Source: Myrica gale
Lineage: Eukaryota > Streptophyta > Magnoliopsida > Fagales > Myricaceae
Assembly (NCBI GenBank): GCA_963930655.1
Contig: OZ005620.1
Coordinates: 2,247,001 to 2,311,000 of the forward strand
Direction of reading: 5' to 3'
DNA: 64,000 nt
Under the pieces are notes generated by a model. That model was not told the DNA's origin, ran no database searches, and saw only the letters and a list, made by a program, of their open reading frames with translations. The position numbers and the translations under genes are program-made. Positions within the stretch are counted from its first letter, which is position 1. Every line of letters starts with the position of its first letter. This document shows positions 11,957 through 24,354 of this stretch, piece by piece.

Positions 11957-13014
11957 AGTTAGCAAACTTTTTTACAACTTCTATATTTATCTCAAAACCC
12001 TCACTTCCTCAGATAGATAGAACCTAATTACAATTAGACCAAGAAAAAGGGTCAAAGGTTCTACGATTTCAAAAGGGAAAGAAAGAAAGTGGGAGCACAA
12101 GGGAATAAATAATGAGAAGACTTCTGGATGTCTCCCTTTTCTCCTTTATTGCTTGCTTTCTTGTTTCTTTATCTACTATAATGAACTAATTAGTACTACT
12201 GGCCTTCAATAGAAAGGAGAGAAATAGTGGATTTTTGGTGTCATCCACCGAATTCTCAGCGGAACTTACCGTCTTTTAGGGGTGCTTTTGTAATGGTTCT
12301 AGTTTCTCTGGTGGTGTTGTTGAGAGTTTGGGAGAGATGAAGGGGGAAGGAGAGGTTTGGGGCTCTCGTCTTCTAGGGGATAGCGTTGGGTTAGGGTTAG
12401 ATTGAAAAAATAGATCAGAAATGGGTTCGGCTTCGGTAAGGCTGTGCTTATGGGCGGTGGATGGGTCCCCACATCCTCTCTCTCTCTCTCTTTCTCCCCT
12501 TTGTTTCTTCCAGCACTCCACGTTCACTCTCTTTCTTTCTTGCGTATATTTCAGTAATTATCAAATAACTATTTTAAGTTTTCTTAACTTCTCATGGTTC
12601 CAAGTCTTTAATTACAGACTCCAAGCTCAATCTTTCAACGCATAGACCTTGCTCCTGCTTCTTAAAAATATCTTATTGGTCTCAAGGTTTTCTACAGTAG
12701 CTAGCTCTTGATAGCATTATCCTTTTCCCACCCTTGACCTCATCTTCCATACCTTTCTAATTTTATTTCACGCCCCAGATCCATGATCTTTTTTGTGTTG
12801 CAATCTACACCCTCAAATGCTTAGTTACAATCTCACAAATAAACCATTCATTTAACTCTATTTGCGCAAACGGTTGGAACTGTCTTCCCACATTGAAATG
12901 TTTACAATCTGAAATCTCTGACTAGCTGAAACCACAGGACCACTGTTTCTATTGTTGCTACCAAGATCATTAATGGAGAAGCAAAACAGTAGAAACAGGT
13001 TTAACAGTACTGGT
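11957..13014. promoter_or_regulatory. 5' flank of the AHL gene
   Basis: Probable 5' UTR and promoter of the minus-strand AHL gene. It holds a CT/GA microsatellite at about 12476-12500, which reads as a GAGA tract in the gene's orientation and is common in plant 5' leaders. No TATA box could be chosen with confidence. Confidence 0.4.
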
Positions 13015-13330
13015 CCTAGCTTTTGGTTGTTTCCATGGCAGTGTGGCAGCAACACTGGGAAACAAAGTGGTCGTTGGGTAATTTAAGCGAACTGGCACAT
13101 TAAAATTGGACTGCCATCTATAAAAAGCGACATTGGGAGGGGGGGGGGAGAGAGAGATGTGCTAGCTTTTGGTTGTTTCCATGGCAGTGTGGCAGCAACA
13201 CTGTGGGAAACAAAGTTGTCGCTGGGTAATTTAAGCGAACTGGCACATTAAAATTGGACTGTCATCTATAAACACAAGCGACAGGGGGAGGGGGGGGGGG
13301 GAGAGAGAGAGAGAGAGAGAGAGAGATGTG
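13015..13330. repeat. Tandem duplication of about 150 bp with G and GA tracts
   Basis: Two head-to-tail copies, about 13015-13161 and 13162-13330, each starting CTAGCTTTTGGTTGTTTCC and ending in a G run followed by a GA run and ATGTGCT. The copies differ by a few substitutions and small indels, and the GA tract is longer in the second copy. No coding content. Confidence 0.85.
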
Positions 13331-15548
13331 CTTCAGTTTTCTATGACCCACATGCACCACTAGGGGTCTGCAATTCCATCTTTATCTCTAAAGTCTAAAC
13401 CTTAACGTTAAGGTCCACATGCTTTTGTACGAATTACACGTGTCTGTTCCCCCGCTCTTTTCGGGTCTAATATTCCACTGAAATTCATCTTTCTTTCCCC
13501 GATTCTTCTAGGTTGCCCTCGTTAGAGTTAGTCATATGACAATTGGAAACTCTGGTTTGCTATTGTTCGAGAGCAGTGGTATATCAGAGCACGCCAAAGG
13601 ATGGAAAAAGAGAATCTAGGGTCAGTGACTTGGTCACCTTAATTTATTTTGATACATATGGTGTCACAAGGGGGTCACCACATGTCATAAGGGACCCAAC
13701 TCTCCTTTGAAATGGTCCATAGCAGCTTTCACCGGAAACAACTCCCTCAAGAAAGTTTGTAGATATTAATTAACAAGTCTTGTTTACATTATATTCGCAT
13801 TTGATCATGTCCCCTCAAGTGTGTTGCTGGCTGCGTGTTTTAGAAAAGTGTCCATGATCAGTGCCAGGGGACAGAGACTAATCGATTGACAGGTAGATAT
13901 TTATGCTAATTAATTACCGCATTTTTTACCGTTGGAGGTTGCACTCTGGAGTACTTATCTCTTGTTTGGGATGTGAGACTGGTTAGGAGGTTAATTATCT
14001 ATGCTCTAGCACAAGACAAAGGGTATATGGGTGGCCATGTATGATGTATAGAAGATTTCTTCATTCATTGTAAGATTAATTGAATGAGGATTTGTCCAGC
14101 TTGTCTCTAGATAAATATTATTTGGCAAACATTTTTTGGCAAGCGCAATTACATGGTTCTATCTTCCATGCGGATTAATTTTAAGGGTTGTTAATGACGG
14201 ATCACTTTAACCTAACTCCGCTAACTTATAAGAGGACTAATCTTCCTCGAACCTAGGGATTAACCAAAATTTCATTTGAAATTACCTAAAGTTAGGAAAA
14301 CGTTGCGTGTCTAGACATCCAATTGATATTGGGTCGGTTGTGGAGTTTCACGGGCAAATAATTCCAAGTACATGGTCGCAAATGGACTAAATTATGGCAG
14401 CCAGTAATGATAGTACTCCTATTATCTTTGCAAGTTGGCGTTAGTATTATAGCCTCAATTCTTCTAATGTTTGCTCATATGATGATGGATTCATACTACC
14501 TGCTAATTAGACTCTAATGGAGTCAATTTATTTGTAGAATCCCTGAAGGAAACCCATCTGTATGACGTAAGCTTTGAAATGCAAAGCCAACTAGCGATCC
14601 CCCATCTGAACATAGACCAATTAAATTCAAACCCAATATAATAGATGCAAAGCCTGCATCCATAATAATATATGCCTAATGTAGCATACACATTTAACCA
14701 GCCAAACCAACTTGAGAGAGAGAGAGAGAGCATAAAATACGTAAGTCGGCAAGTGAATGAAAGATGCTGCTGGGATTAAAAAAGAATGAAAGATGCTGGA
14801 ACATACAGGATGTAAGGTTGGTGGTGGGCATGGTTTGACCGCATAATCCAGAGTGTTGGGGTCGTGGGAGTGAGAGTAAAAGACGCGTGAGTGGCGCTGA
14901 CAACCACACACAGATACACACAAAGCGCCACTGCACGAGCGCCGGAGAGTTTGCTGATGCCTGATAGTACTGAAACTGAACGAAAGACGCTCACATGACC
15001 CGCGGGAGTAAACCCATGCATTAAAAGATGCTCTTTGTCGGGCTCTCTCATGGTGGACCCCCACCCCTTTTAGATCCTTTGTACTTCCTCTTCAACATCC
15101 AAGTCTTTATCCTATAAGGATCACCCAGTCCTACCTACATATACAGCCCTCCAAATTGCTATCAAATAAGACAGACAACTGGGAGCTGGGACTTTCATGG
15201 TTGATTAAAGTACCCCATTTTTTTGGGCACCATGCTGTCATATCAGTATAAATGAGTCGCTATATATATATACTCTAAGAAAAGCTCATAAAAATACAAA
15301 ACGATATTAATAGGGTCATTGCTATCTGCTAAAATAGTGTGGTATATATACATGCAAAATAAAAAAGCTCATTATAATTAACTTTCATCTCCGTATATCG
15401 TGGGAGATATACCATGTCCTCTAATATGAATTAAGGGAATTATATATTAGGAAAACGTTATTGTTACATATCAGGGAAACTTTCGGTTCCTTGTACAGTT
15501 TTCTTGTGGTTGTACCTAATGGCTAATGATCTGCTTAATTATGTTTAG

Positions 15549-15567
15549 CCCCCCCCCCCCCCCCCCC
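15549..15567. repeat. C19 homopolymer
   Basis: Nineteen consecutive cytosines after TTTAG. The length may be affected by sequencing error. Confidence 0.8.
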
Positions 15568-18282
15568 GGAACACTTTGACTAATCGGATAGAAAGATATA
15601 TATTAACTGTTTACACTATCTTGTGCATCTCATAATGGCTATGCAATACCAGTGTTGTGTTGATATGATCAGTAAAACAGCCATGCAGTGTCTTTCCTTC
15701 ACGTACGATTTTGATACTACAAGGAGAACGGAACTATTGACTTAAACTGTGCCAGTACTACTACTGCATGCTAGGTGGCTAGAATATTTGGTTGTCTAAT
15801 ATTGATTTGAGCTATAGTACTACTTTGAAGAGGTACTATTTCCTTGTAAATAGTTGTGAAGTGCTGGTTCCTTGTGTGCTAGAATATTAATTGGCCTAGG
15901 CCGGGTCATTGTATTTGTTCAGAAAGGGGTTATTGCCTCTTTGTTTACTACAAATGAACTTGCGTCCCAAAAAAAGAAAAGGCAAAAGTTCGATTTTTGT
16001 TGGGTCATATATAGCTCTTAGATTAAATATTTAACTACTAGCAAAGTTGACTACAAGGCACGCTGAATTTAAGCAGCAACATGATATCTTTTCCTTAATG
16101 AACTGGTAATTAAATGTTTTGTATCTAGCCCACTGCGATCTTTGCCCCACTGCGCCGAGGTTGATTTGGGCATTCAGTGACAGCCCCAAGTAAGCAGTGG
16201 CCGGACACGGTGATCAGGAGGAAAAAAGGATATCAACAAAGTGACAAATTTCAAGAGAAATATACTTCAGCAAGAATTTGAATAATTAGAGGAATATTCC
16301 AATAGCTTGTCACCATATCCGTACGTGTTCTCCCCGTTAATTATAATTTGCTCAACAATTTTAATTCCAAGAACACAACAACCAAAAAGAACATGAATGC
16401 TTGTAACCACTAGAACCTTGTCAAGATGTTTCCTTATATCCCACAATATCTCAGAATTGGAAGGACATACCAACTAGACTAGGCCGAGATTAGATTACAC
16501 TTATCATTGCTGCCGAGCGTAAGCAACTGATCCTCCGCTCATAATCATTTTAATTCTTTGCAGTGATCCGTACCTTTCTTCAAGTTGACCTCCTTATAAA
16601 TTAGATGTTCCCAATATAATGTAATAATTGAGAGACAAGATGAATGGCTGACCTAGTGAACACCATCTTTATTCACATTCAAATTACATTGGAGCAAGGA
16701 AAATGATGGGACACCAAAGTCTTATGGACAATTTCATAAGAACATCATGTGGGGCACATTGATGATCAAACCACCAAGGGTCATGATGATCATTGAGAAC
16801 ATGTTTCAATATCTCACTTGCAAGGGAGAGGATATTTTAGCTGTAAGTTTTTTGTTTTTGGGAGACTATTAATATATATATATATATATATATCTTCTTT
16901 ACGCGCTTACGAGATCCCTCCAATTATGTTAATTTCCCTTGGGGAGAAGATTTTTGTTCCATAGCAATATGATCTTCGCCATCAGATTTTCTCTTTCAAT
17001 GAATTCCGCGTTATTATATTGGACTCGAAGAGATCATCTGTTAAATTTGAAATACACTCATGTACTCATGCTATAAATTTTAAGTCAAACGTGTTTATTG
17101 AGAATATACAGGTTGAACGATGGAACTTTCAAGTGCATGCCTTGTCTCCGAAAATGTCATGGGAAGAGTTGCAAGTTTCTCGTTCAATATCTTTCTAGGA
17201 TGACCGAAGGCTTTTGTTAATTGGATCTCCATTAAAAAACTCTCGAGGGGAAGTCCCTCCAAGGACCTCATTGGGCATCCTATGTGCAAAATTAATTTCG
17301 TGAAAGCAAAATTTTCTGGACTTATCCCATCTAACTAGGCTTCAATTATGTGCAGGCAAAGAGAACTTTTGGATTCATGGATCAGTTGACAGATCTAAAG
17401 AATTTGAGATTTCTTATGTAAGCCCCATTAAGCTAAAGGTAAAGACTTCCTTTATGCTGGTTTGATCGTGAATTATTCGGGTTCCGGATGTTTGAGTACA
17501 TGTGAAAGGTACGACTAAACCCTAACGGCCTGTTCAACATCATTACACTTTATTATTGTTTCGCATCGAATTCAGCCCTCCCCTTTTCTTTCCCTTCTTA
17601 ATTCTTTAAATTTGAAGGGAAAAGCAAAGGGAATTTAATCTACAATGAAGACATGATGCTATAAGGCCAGTCAGTGAGAAGAAAATTAATTCCACCAACG
17701 TTTCATTTGAAATTTGTTCCCTTACATATATTAATCTAGCTCTTTCTTAAAAAGAATGAACAATACTCAACCATATCTTCAGTCTAAACCAGCTTTCAGC
17801 TGTTCCAGATATTATTCGCAAAAGCTGAAATGAAATTGATGATGCCAGGACGTAGTTACAACGTAGGCATGGGAAGTAGGATCATTCGGAGCTAAGTGTT
17901 CTTAATTGCTGTTATTTGGTACACTGAAGGAACTGAGGGACCTTTCAATTAAACTAAGTTCCTAATTTGGCCATAAAAATGAAGTTAGATTTGTCCTGTG
18001 TAATCACCAGTATCGTTCATCTGTATTCCATGTGCACCAAGACCAATATTATATGTAGGGTAAGATTTTTGGTTTACAATGTCAAATAGCACCTCATCTG
18101 TCCAATGACCTTAATTTCACAAGAAAGGATATGGTTGTTTGTCTCTTTTCGATACAGTTATCATCCGGCCGGCTTTCCACGCAAAATAGTCCTAGCTACA
18201 AGGAGCTCACGGGTTCCTAAAAGGGTCATAAGTATGAGGTATGCTGTCCCTACAAGAATCAAAGTCATAGCTAAAACCTCGA

Positions 18283-18330
18283 AATCTGCAGAACAGTGCA
18301 TGTCAAACTTTGAATACTGTTCTGCAGATT
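18283..18330. repeat. Perfect 15-bp inverted repeat, 18-nt loop
   Basis: Arm AATCTGCAGAACAGT at 18283-18297 and its exact reverse complement at 18316-18330. A transcript would form a stable short hairpin. The arms are too short for a typical plant miRNA precursor, and no known miRNA sequence is seen. Confidence 0.85.
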
Positions 18331-19602
18331 ATGAATTAAAATTCGATATGGTGTCGTTTGAGGCCCACTTGCTATAAGCGTATAGCCTAGCTATAACAAC
18401 CCTCCTGAATAATAATGATCCTTCACAATCTGTAGCTCTTGCCAAGATGGAAGTTGAGGTCCTCAAAGAAGACACATGCAGGCCGGACTTACAACCCTTG
18501 AGAGACAAGGTGTAGTGACCATGATAATGACGATGAAAGAGGTGAAAACTTAGAAAGTGTCACTGCTGCAATGCTAGTGACTCAATCATAGTTTAATATA
18601 TATCTTAATCATGTGCATTCCATTAAACAAATCACCCCTTCACCATCTCCACACAAAAAAAAAAATCAATATCTATGATGTAAGTCCATGGAGGGCTAAA
18701 GGGTATGGAGAAGAGAAATTATGGGGGGAAATATAATTAAATCAAGTCACATGTGAAAGGCACCTACGACCTCAAATCTGGCTAGTACGGTTGCATGTGT
18801 CTGCTTTATTATCAGCCCTATATTTCCGGCTCTCGACTGTGGCATATACCATCTGCATAAGCGAAGACCAAATCCTTTCACGTGCGAGGTAATTAAGAGT
18901 ACTTTTGGACTTGTTAATTTTGGAGACTAAGCACAAGCGACAAACTGTGACACCCGCGTGATTAATGGCAGCTTATCATTTGGAATCTTTCTGGTCATCG
19001 CTTCACTACTTGCATCAGATAACGTACGTTGTCCCAGTTTTCTAGCATTTTGTGTCAAAGTCCCTAATTTTCAAATTATTGAAGGTTAGATGCCAGCATT
19101 TCAATGAAGACCTATAAGTAGCGGCCTTGCTCATGGTGTTATATATAAAAATGTTAATGTTAAATAATCACATCAATATCGTCAATCATTCTTAATTTAA
19201 CTGCCTGTAATAAATATTAACGCAGTGTACACTATGTTCTTGAATTTGAACCATTCCTAATTCCCTCCATATTAATTTCCCCATGTTGCATGTGAAAAGG
19301 AGCTAGCGTTTAGAAAATTTGTTAGCTGAATTAATTTACAATTTCTCATTGGCATATACTTCTAAGGCAGGTGATAATTTATCACTTAATTAATTTATGT
19401 GGATTCGAGTATATAATATTCGTTAAAGCGTTAATTTATCACATTCATATATATCTTGTCAGCCTAAATTATTGGAATTAATTAACCGATAAACTAATTA
19501 TTAAGAGAGTTATGGTTAGCAAGAACGCAAGATCGATCGACTCCTTAATTGGGTCTCATAAAACTGAACTAACGGTAAATACAGACATGAATTTAGAGAT
19601 CT

Positions 19603-19827
19603 TGATCTTACTTACGTGAAAATTTTATGAAATTATATATATGATAACTTTTTCCCCCCTCATAGATTACACGAAAAGCAGATCATCAATTCTGATTGAA
19701 ATCATTGTTCTCTGATCTTACTTACGTGAAAATTTTATGAAATTATAGGATAACTTCCCCCCCCCCCCCCCTCTCATAGATTACACGACAAGCAGATCAT
19801 CAATTCTGATTAAAATCATTGTTCTCT
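19603..19827. repeat. Tandem duplication of about 110 bp
   Basis: Two adjacent copies (19603-19712 and 19713-19827), each starting TGATCTTACTTACGTG and ending ATCATTGTTCTCT. The second lost a short TA stretch and its C run grew to 15 bases (19757-19771). Noncoding. Confidence 0.85.
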
Positions 19828-22390
19828 AAAACCTAGAAAAAGAAATCACCATGCTTATTAGATGATCTTTTTCCTGAAAGCTTATGAAAACGCTTTTATA
19901 TATGTTTTGATTTCCTTTTATACGCCTAGTAGATCGATGATCATGGGTCTGTATTCAAGCTCTCCAGCATACTTTAAATTAAGTCCCCTAGATCACAGCT
20001 AGCCCGTCATGTTCTAAATCAAAGTGGATATCCATTGTAAAGAGCTTATTGCCTGCTTTAATTACTACAGCAAACTTGGAAACTGAACTTCTATCAGTCT
20101 GTCTATGATACTTTATTGTAAAGATCGAGCTCATCACAGCATTGTTAAAAGTTATAAAACTAATTAATTAAATTATAAGTTTCACTTGTACATATAGTAC
20201 TTGATTTGATCTAAGTTGTGCACGTTGATCAGGGGGGAACTGGTACGGATAATACTATCCAAGATAGAACTTTCACCTTTTATGCATGCCTTTGTCACAA
20301 TCTAACAGTTGATTAGAAAAAAGACAATTTTCCAAAAATATATAATAGGCATTTGAAAGGCCTAAAGGATCATGATACCTAGGAGCTTAATATTTTAAAC
20401 AAGCTGAGAGCAATCCATAGGAGCAAGTACAATAAGATCAGAAAAGAAAAGAAAAAGAATATATTATATATAAGTGAAATATATATATTAACCCTAGCCT
20501 TCCTAGTCCTTAAGATATATATTACCCCCCAATGTTGGTGGAGCTGAGTTATTTAATTAGTTTAATTGTAATTTAATCATATGAAACATTCTTGTTGTGG
20601 AAGATATATTTTGGGTGAGTTTAGCAAAATATATTGACACCCTATTTCTCAGGCATTTGTTTCTTTTTCAGGGCATGATCCGGTAGAGTAGACCACGCTG
20701 AGCCCGGCCCAATAAATATGTGCTGAGTTATTTCTTAGTCCCCGAACTAATCAAGGCCCATTTGAGCCTTTAGTTCCCTCGCAGCGAAATGGAAGTAGGG
20801 GCAGAAAGGAGGCCCGAGGTGCCGACCCAAAAGAAACAAATAAAGGTCAGGGTGATGTTCGTTTGGAAGGTTTTTGTAGGATTTGGTGAATTTTGTGAAT
20901 TTTTAGGTGATATTAAAATTGTGTTGGTGTTTGTGTAGAAGTTGGTGAGGTGTAAAAAAATGAATGATGATGTTTATAGTATTTTTGTTTTTTTTTTCGA
21001 ATTTATTATTATTTTTATTAAAATAATAATATTTTTAATAAAAATTTTAAAAAAAAAAACGAAATAAAGCATAAAAAGCATAAAAGCAGACGTTTGTCAA
21101 CTGCTGCAGGCTTATGTCAGGCCACTGGCATGTCGCCTGGCGCAAAAATTAAGGGGGAAAACAGGCGACATGTCAGGCCGGCTGCAGGGTTATTTTTAAA
21201 TATTTCAAATTTGTCCTTTCTTGGTTTTAGTCGGTAGATTGTGGTGGAGGGTATTTTAGTCATTCAATATTAATTTTTTCAGGGTAAAAAAGGAAAAAAA
21301 ATTTCGATTCCTCTATTGTATTTTGAGACTCACCGAACATGGAGAAAGCAGGATCCGAATCCTGGGTTTTTCTTCAAACCGAACATCGCCCAGGTTTTTT
21401 CTTGTGCCTCCTCTGCCTCTTGATTACATTTTATTTCGACACCCTGATATTTTTGTTTTTTGTGATTGTCCATTTAAGAAGCCTCCTATGATCTATATTT
21501 CACATATTTTCACATAAATAGAGGAGAAATGGAAATTTTTCAAAGATAGTTTATTTAATTATTTGAACATCAATTCTTCTGAATATAATTATAATTCAAT
21601 CAACTTCTAAATTGTCTAACAATACAACTCTAATCCATACTAAATACAATTATGTAAATACAGATACAGAGATATTTTATGTTGGCAATAGGGCCACCCA
21701 AAAATCTACATGATTTGTGTTTTCATAGGTAAAAAGAGTATCTGTTTTAAGATTTTTTATTTGAATAAGTCCAAATAGTGCAGATCCAAAAATATTTAAT
21801 GTTTCTAGTATTTTGATTCTCCAAATAGAATTATATAATGCTCAATTTTATTTTATTTTCATATGGGGAGCTAATTAGCATTTATAAGAAAGAATCAAGT
21901 CTATTTTAATTAATGTTTTGGTCATCCATACATGTGATCAAGATTCTTGAAATTAATTTTTTTTTCTAGGTAGATTCTTGAAATTAACTAATTGAGAGGG
22001 TTATTGAATTTTCAATAGCCAGTCTTATTAATTTTAGTTTCTCCCACACCAATAAGCTACTCACAGTCAGTTGGGTCCATAGCCCATATGTGGGGGATGA
22101 TAGTGTGGAAGAAACTTAAAATGGAGTGGAAATATCATTTGTTTTTTTCTTTCTTTCCATAAAATCCTGTCAAGTCCGTAATGATTTATTCAAAAAGATA
22201 GAGCTAGCTAATTAATTGTGGGGATTAATGAATTTTTTCTAGATACTCACCTTAAATATGCAGTTAATTGCTTACTTACTAAAACAAAGAGCCAAGTCTA
22301 TAAATTAGGACTTGGCATTCAACTTGTTAATCAAAGCAAACTTGGAAATAGTAAGAGGCGAAGACCCAGAGAATTAGAGAAGAGAAAAGT
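19828..22390. other. Gene-poor spacer with a possible MITE
   Basis: No gene recognised. About 20850-21060 is very AT-rich and resembles, in composition and phrases such as TTCGTTTG and GTGAATTTTTAGG, the MITEs at 25722 and 47900. A GC-rich inverted repeat follows at 21129-21172. The last part is the promoter side of the small cysteine-rich gene at 22391. Confidence 0.4.
21129..21172. repeat. GC-rich hairpin in AT-rich DNA
   Basis: Arms CATGTCGCCTG (21129-21139) and CAGGCGACATG (21162-21172) are exact reverse complements. The word ATGTCAGGCC also occurs directly on both sides (near 21114 and 21170). Neighbouring DNA is strongly AT-rich, so the block stands out. Confidence 0.75.
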
Positions 22391-22802
22391 ATGGCGAGAG
22401 TTGTAGCAATGGTGGTGGTGTCAGCTATGTTTGTACTAGTTGTAGCAGAAGCTTTTGAGCCCCAGCCACCTCCTGATACGCCGGCTAACCCACCCAGCCA
22501 ACCCCCTCAGGATGATTGTGATAAACTATGTGATTCAAAATATTGAAGCATTTTCGAAGATTTCAAGGACCACTACGATGTTTGTTTAGAAGGTTGCAAG
22601 AAATTGATCTGCAAGCCGCCTCTCTCACCTCTCATCTTGGGTTGAACCTCCGCTTGTGCTGACATGATGTCCTCGAGTTCGCATCAGGTACATGATATTC
22701 ATTATTTGCTAGCTATGAAAGAGACCACATGATGTCCTCTTCATGAATTCAGTTTTTGAATCTTATATATATATATATATATAACATACTTATAATTGAT
22801 GG

Positions 22803-24259
22803 CATGGGCGGATCCAAGGGGGTGCGGGCGGGGGCGGCCCCCCACTGGCTCCAAAAATCTTTTGTAAAATATATTTTTTTGTTATTAAGAAGCAGACCCG
22901 CCCCCACTGGCCCAGCCGCCCAGGCCTGCTTGCAGGGCCAGTGGGGCGAACCCACTGGCCCAGTCCGTGTGGCCTACATGCTTAATTTTTTTAAAAAAAA
23001 ATCAGAGGGTGAAATGACGCTGCTTTACCCTCTGATTTTTTAGAAAAAATTACTCACACCTCTCTCTCACTCTGTGATCTCTCCGTGTCTCCCTCACGCC
23101 TCAGCAGTCCCTCTCACTGGTCCATTATCACTTTAACTGCACTAATACATAAATTATGTAGGTCCTCACTAATTTATCATTTGCCAATTAGAAAGGAAAG
23201 CATAAAAATATTATTTTTTATTAATATAATTTATTGCTGAGGTTATTTTTTAACGAGAAATAGCTGAGTGCACCAATACTTTTTGACAGAAGAAGATTCT
23301 TTATTTTCATATAGGCATCAAACTCCATAATTATTGATGGGTGTTAAGAATTGTCTTCCTCATATGCTGATGGACATTTTAAAGTGTTTTGTTTTGTTCT
23401 TTTTAGATAATGGATAGATTTTTGATAAAAAAAGCCACGAAGCATGGAGTCGTCTAATACTCATACTGTGGCTACTACTTCTAATGAAGATTCTAGTTCG
23501 AAAAGACCTCGCCCTTTGTTGAGTTTAGATGATATTATTTCTGACCTAGGGTTGCGTAAATCTATTGACTCGTATGATGCTAGGATTCAGGATCAAGTCC
23601 GTAGGGAGTACTTGATCAAACGTGCTTTTCAACCTCGTGGCTATGTTTTTCCCAAGAAGAAATGTGGGAAGAATTTGAATATAGTGCATCAGAGGATGCA
23701 ATTTATTATTTTTGGTGTTATCTATTTAGACGACCTAAAGGAACACAATCCGGGGGAGATGTGTTTGTGGTGAGTGCTTGTGCAGCATAGACCACACTTG
23801 CTATCATTAAAAACAATGAGGATGAATTTTTTTGTCTTATGGTTGATGAGTCTCGAGATAGTTCAGTGAAGGAGCACATGACAATGGTTTTGAGATATGT
23901 GAACAAAGGTGGATAGATGATTGAACGATTTCTTGGTGTGGAACATGTTACTGACACATGCTACCAATCTTTAAAAACTGCTATAGATAAATTGTTTGCA
24001 AGACACGAGTTATCAATATCTAGATTGAGAGGTCAAGGGTATGATGAGACCTCAAAGGTCGAATTTCCGTATGATTCAATTACCATCTCTCAGTATTAGT
24101 AAATAATATAGTAAGTGTATTTCATTATTTTTAATGTTTTTAGTTCTTAATTTGCGATATTGTAATTTTAAGACACTTTTTACATTATGTGGAATTTTTT
24201 TTTGTCATTTTCCCTTAGAAATTCGACCCCACTCATTTTATATCCTAGATACGCCACTG
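22803..24259 (+). mobile_element. hAT DNA transposon, copy 1, non-autonomous (1457 bp)
   Basis: Ends CATGGGCGGATCC and (reverse complement of the right end) CAGTGGCGTATCT are flanked by a perfect 8-bp duplication ATTGATGG (22795-22802 and 24260-24267), the hAT hallmark. Inside, 23410-23773 encodes the start of a TTF-type zinc-finger hAT transposase (RDxVRREYL-like DQVRREYLIKRAFQPRG), followed after a frame change near 23710 by CYLFRRPKG. About 23825-24060 encodes part of DUF4371 (MVDESRDSSVKEHM, RLRGQGYDE) with an in-frame stop. The catalytic RNase H-like core and the C-terminal dimerisation domain are missing, so it cannot move alone. It sits in the intron of the small cysteine-rich gene. 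Confidence 0.92.
23000..23038. repeat. Subterminal hairpin of hAT copy 1
   Basis: Arms AATCAGAGGGT (23000-23010) and ACCCTCTGATT (23028-23038) enclose a loop containing GAAATGACGCTG. The same hairpin, with a paired base change at the stem, occurs in hAT copy 2 at 30451-30484. Confidence 0.75.
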
Positions 24260-24354
24260 ATTGATGGTACGTAATTTATATGTGACAAATATTGCAGCTC
24301 AAGGCAAAGGAGTATATCAAAACCTGCTACAATATGTGCAAGAAGAATGTTTAG

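Larger units (their letters stand above)
13331..19602. other. Long gene-poor spacer
   Basis: AT-rich intergenic DNA with no recognisable gene on either strand. Landmarks are a GA microsatellite at about 14713-14730, a 19-base C run at 15549-15567, a TA microsatellite at about 16873-16892, and a perfect 15-bp inverted repeat at 18283-18330. The open frames at 14503-15064 and 18105-18377 have no domain I know. Confidence 0.5.
22391..24354 (+). pseudogene. Small secreted cysteine-rich protein gene, decayed
   Basis: Start ATG at 22391. The first residues form a clear signal peptide (MARVVAMVVVSAMFVLVVAEA), then a proline-rich linker, then a body with CxxxC pairs (CDKLC, CLEGC). A GT donor at 22688 and an AG acceptor ending at 24297 join in frame to a second exon (24298-24354) with another CxxxC pair (CYNMC) and a stop. 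The eight-cysteine, signal-peptide layout resembles small plant defence or signalling peptides, but I do not recognise the family. The frame is broken in about two places in the first exon, so it is probably a pseudogene. Its intron (22688-24297) hosts a complete-ended hAT transposon. Confidence 0.6.

Noticed and set aside
11957-11965. Upstream extension of the AHL frame by three codons
   Set aside because: It would need a TTG start; the ATG at 11956 gives the MDPV start usual for this family.
18283-18330. A miRNA precursor
   Set aside because: Arms of 15 bp are too short for a 21-nt duplex and no known miRNA is present.
22756-23043. Open frames over the left end of hAT copy 1
   Set aside because: They cross the target duplication and the inverted terminal repeat, so they are by-products.
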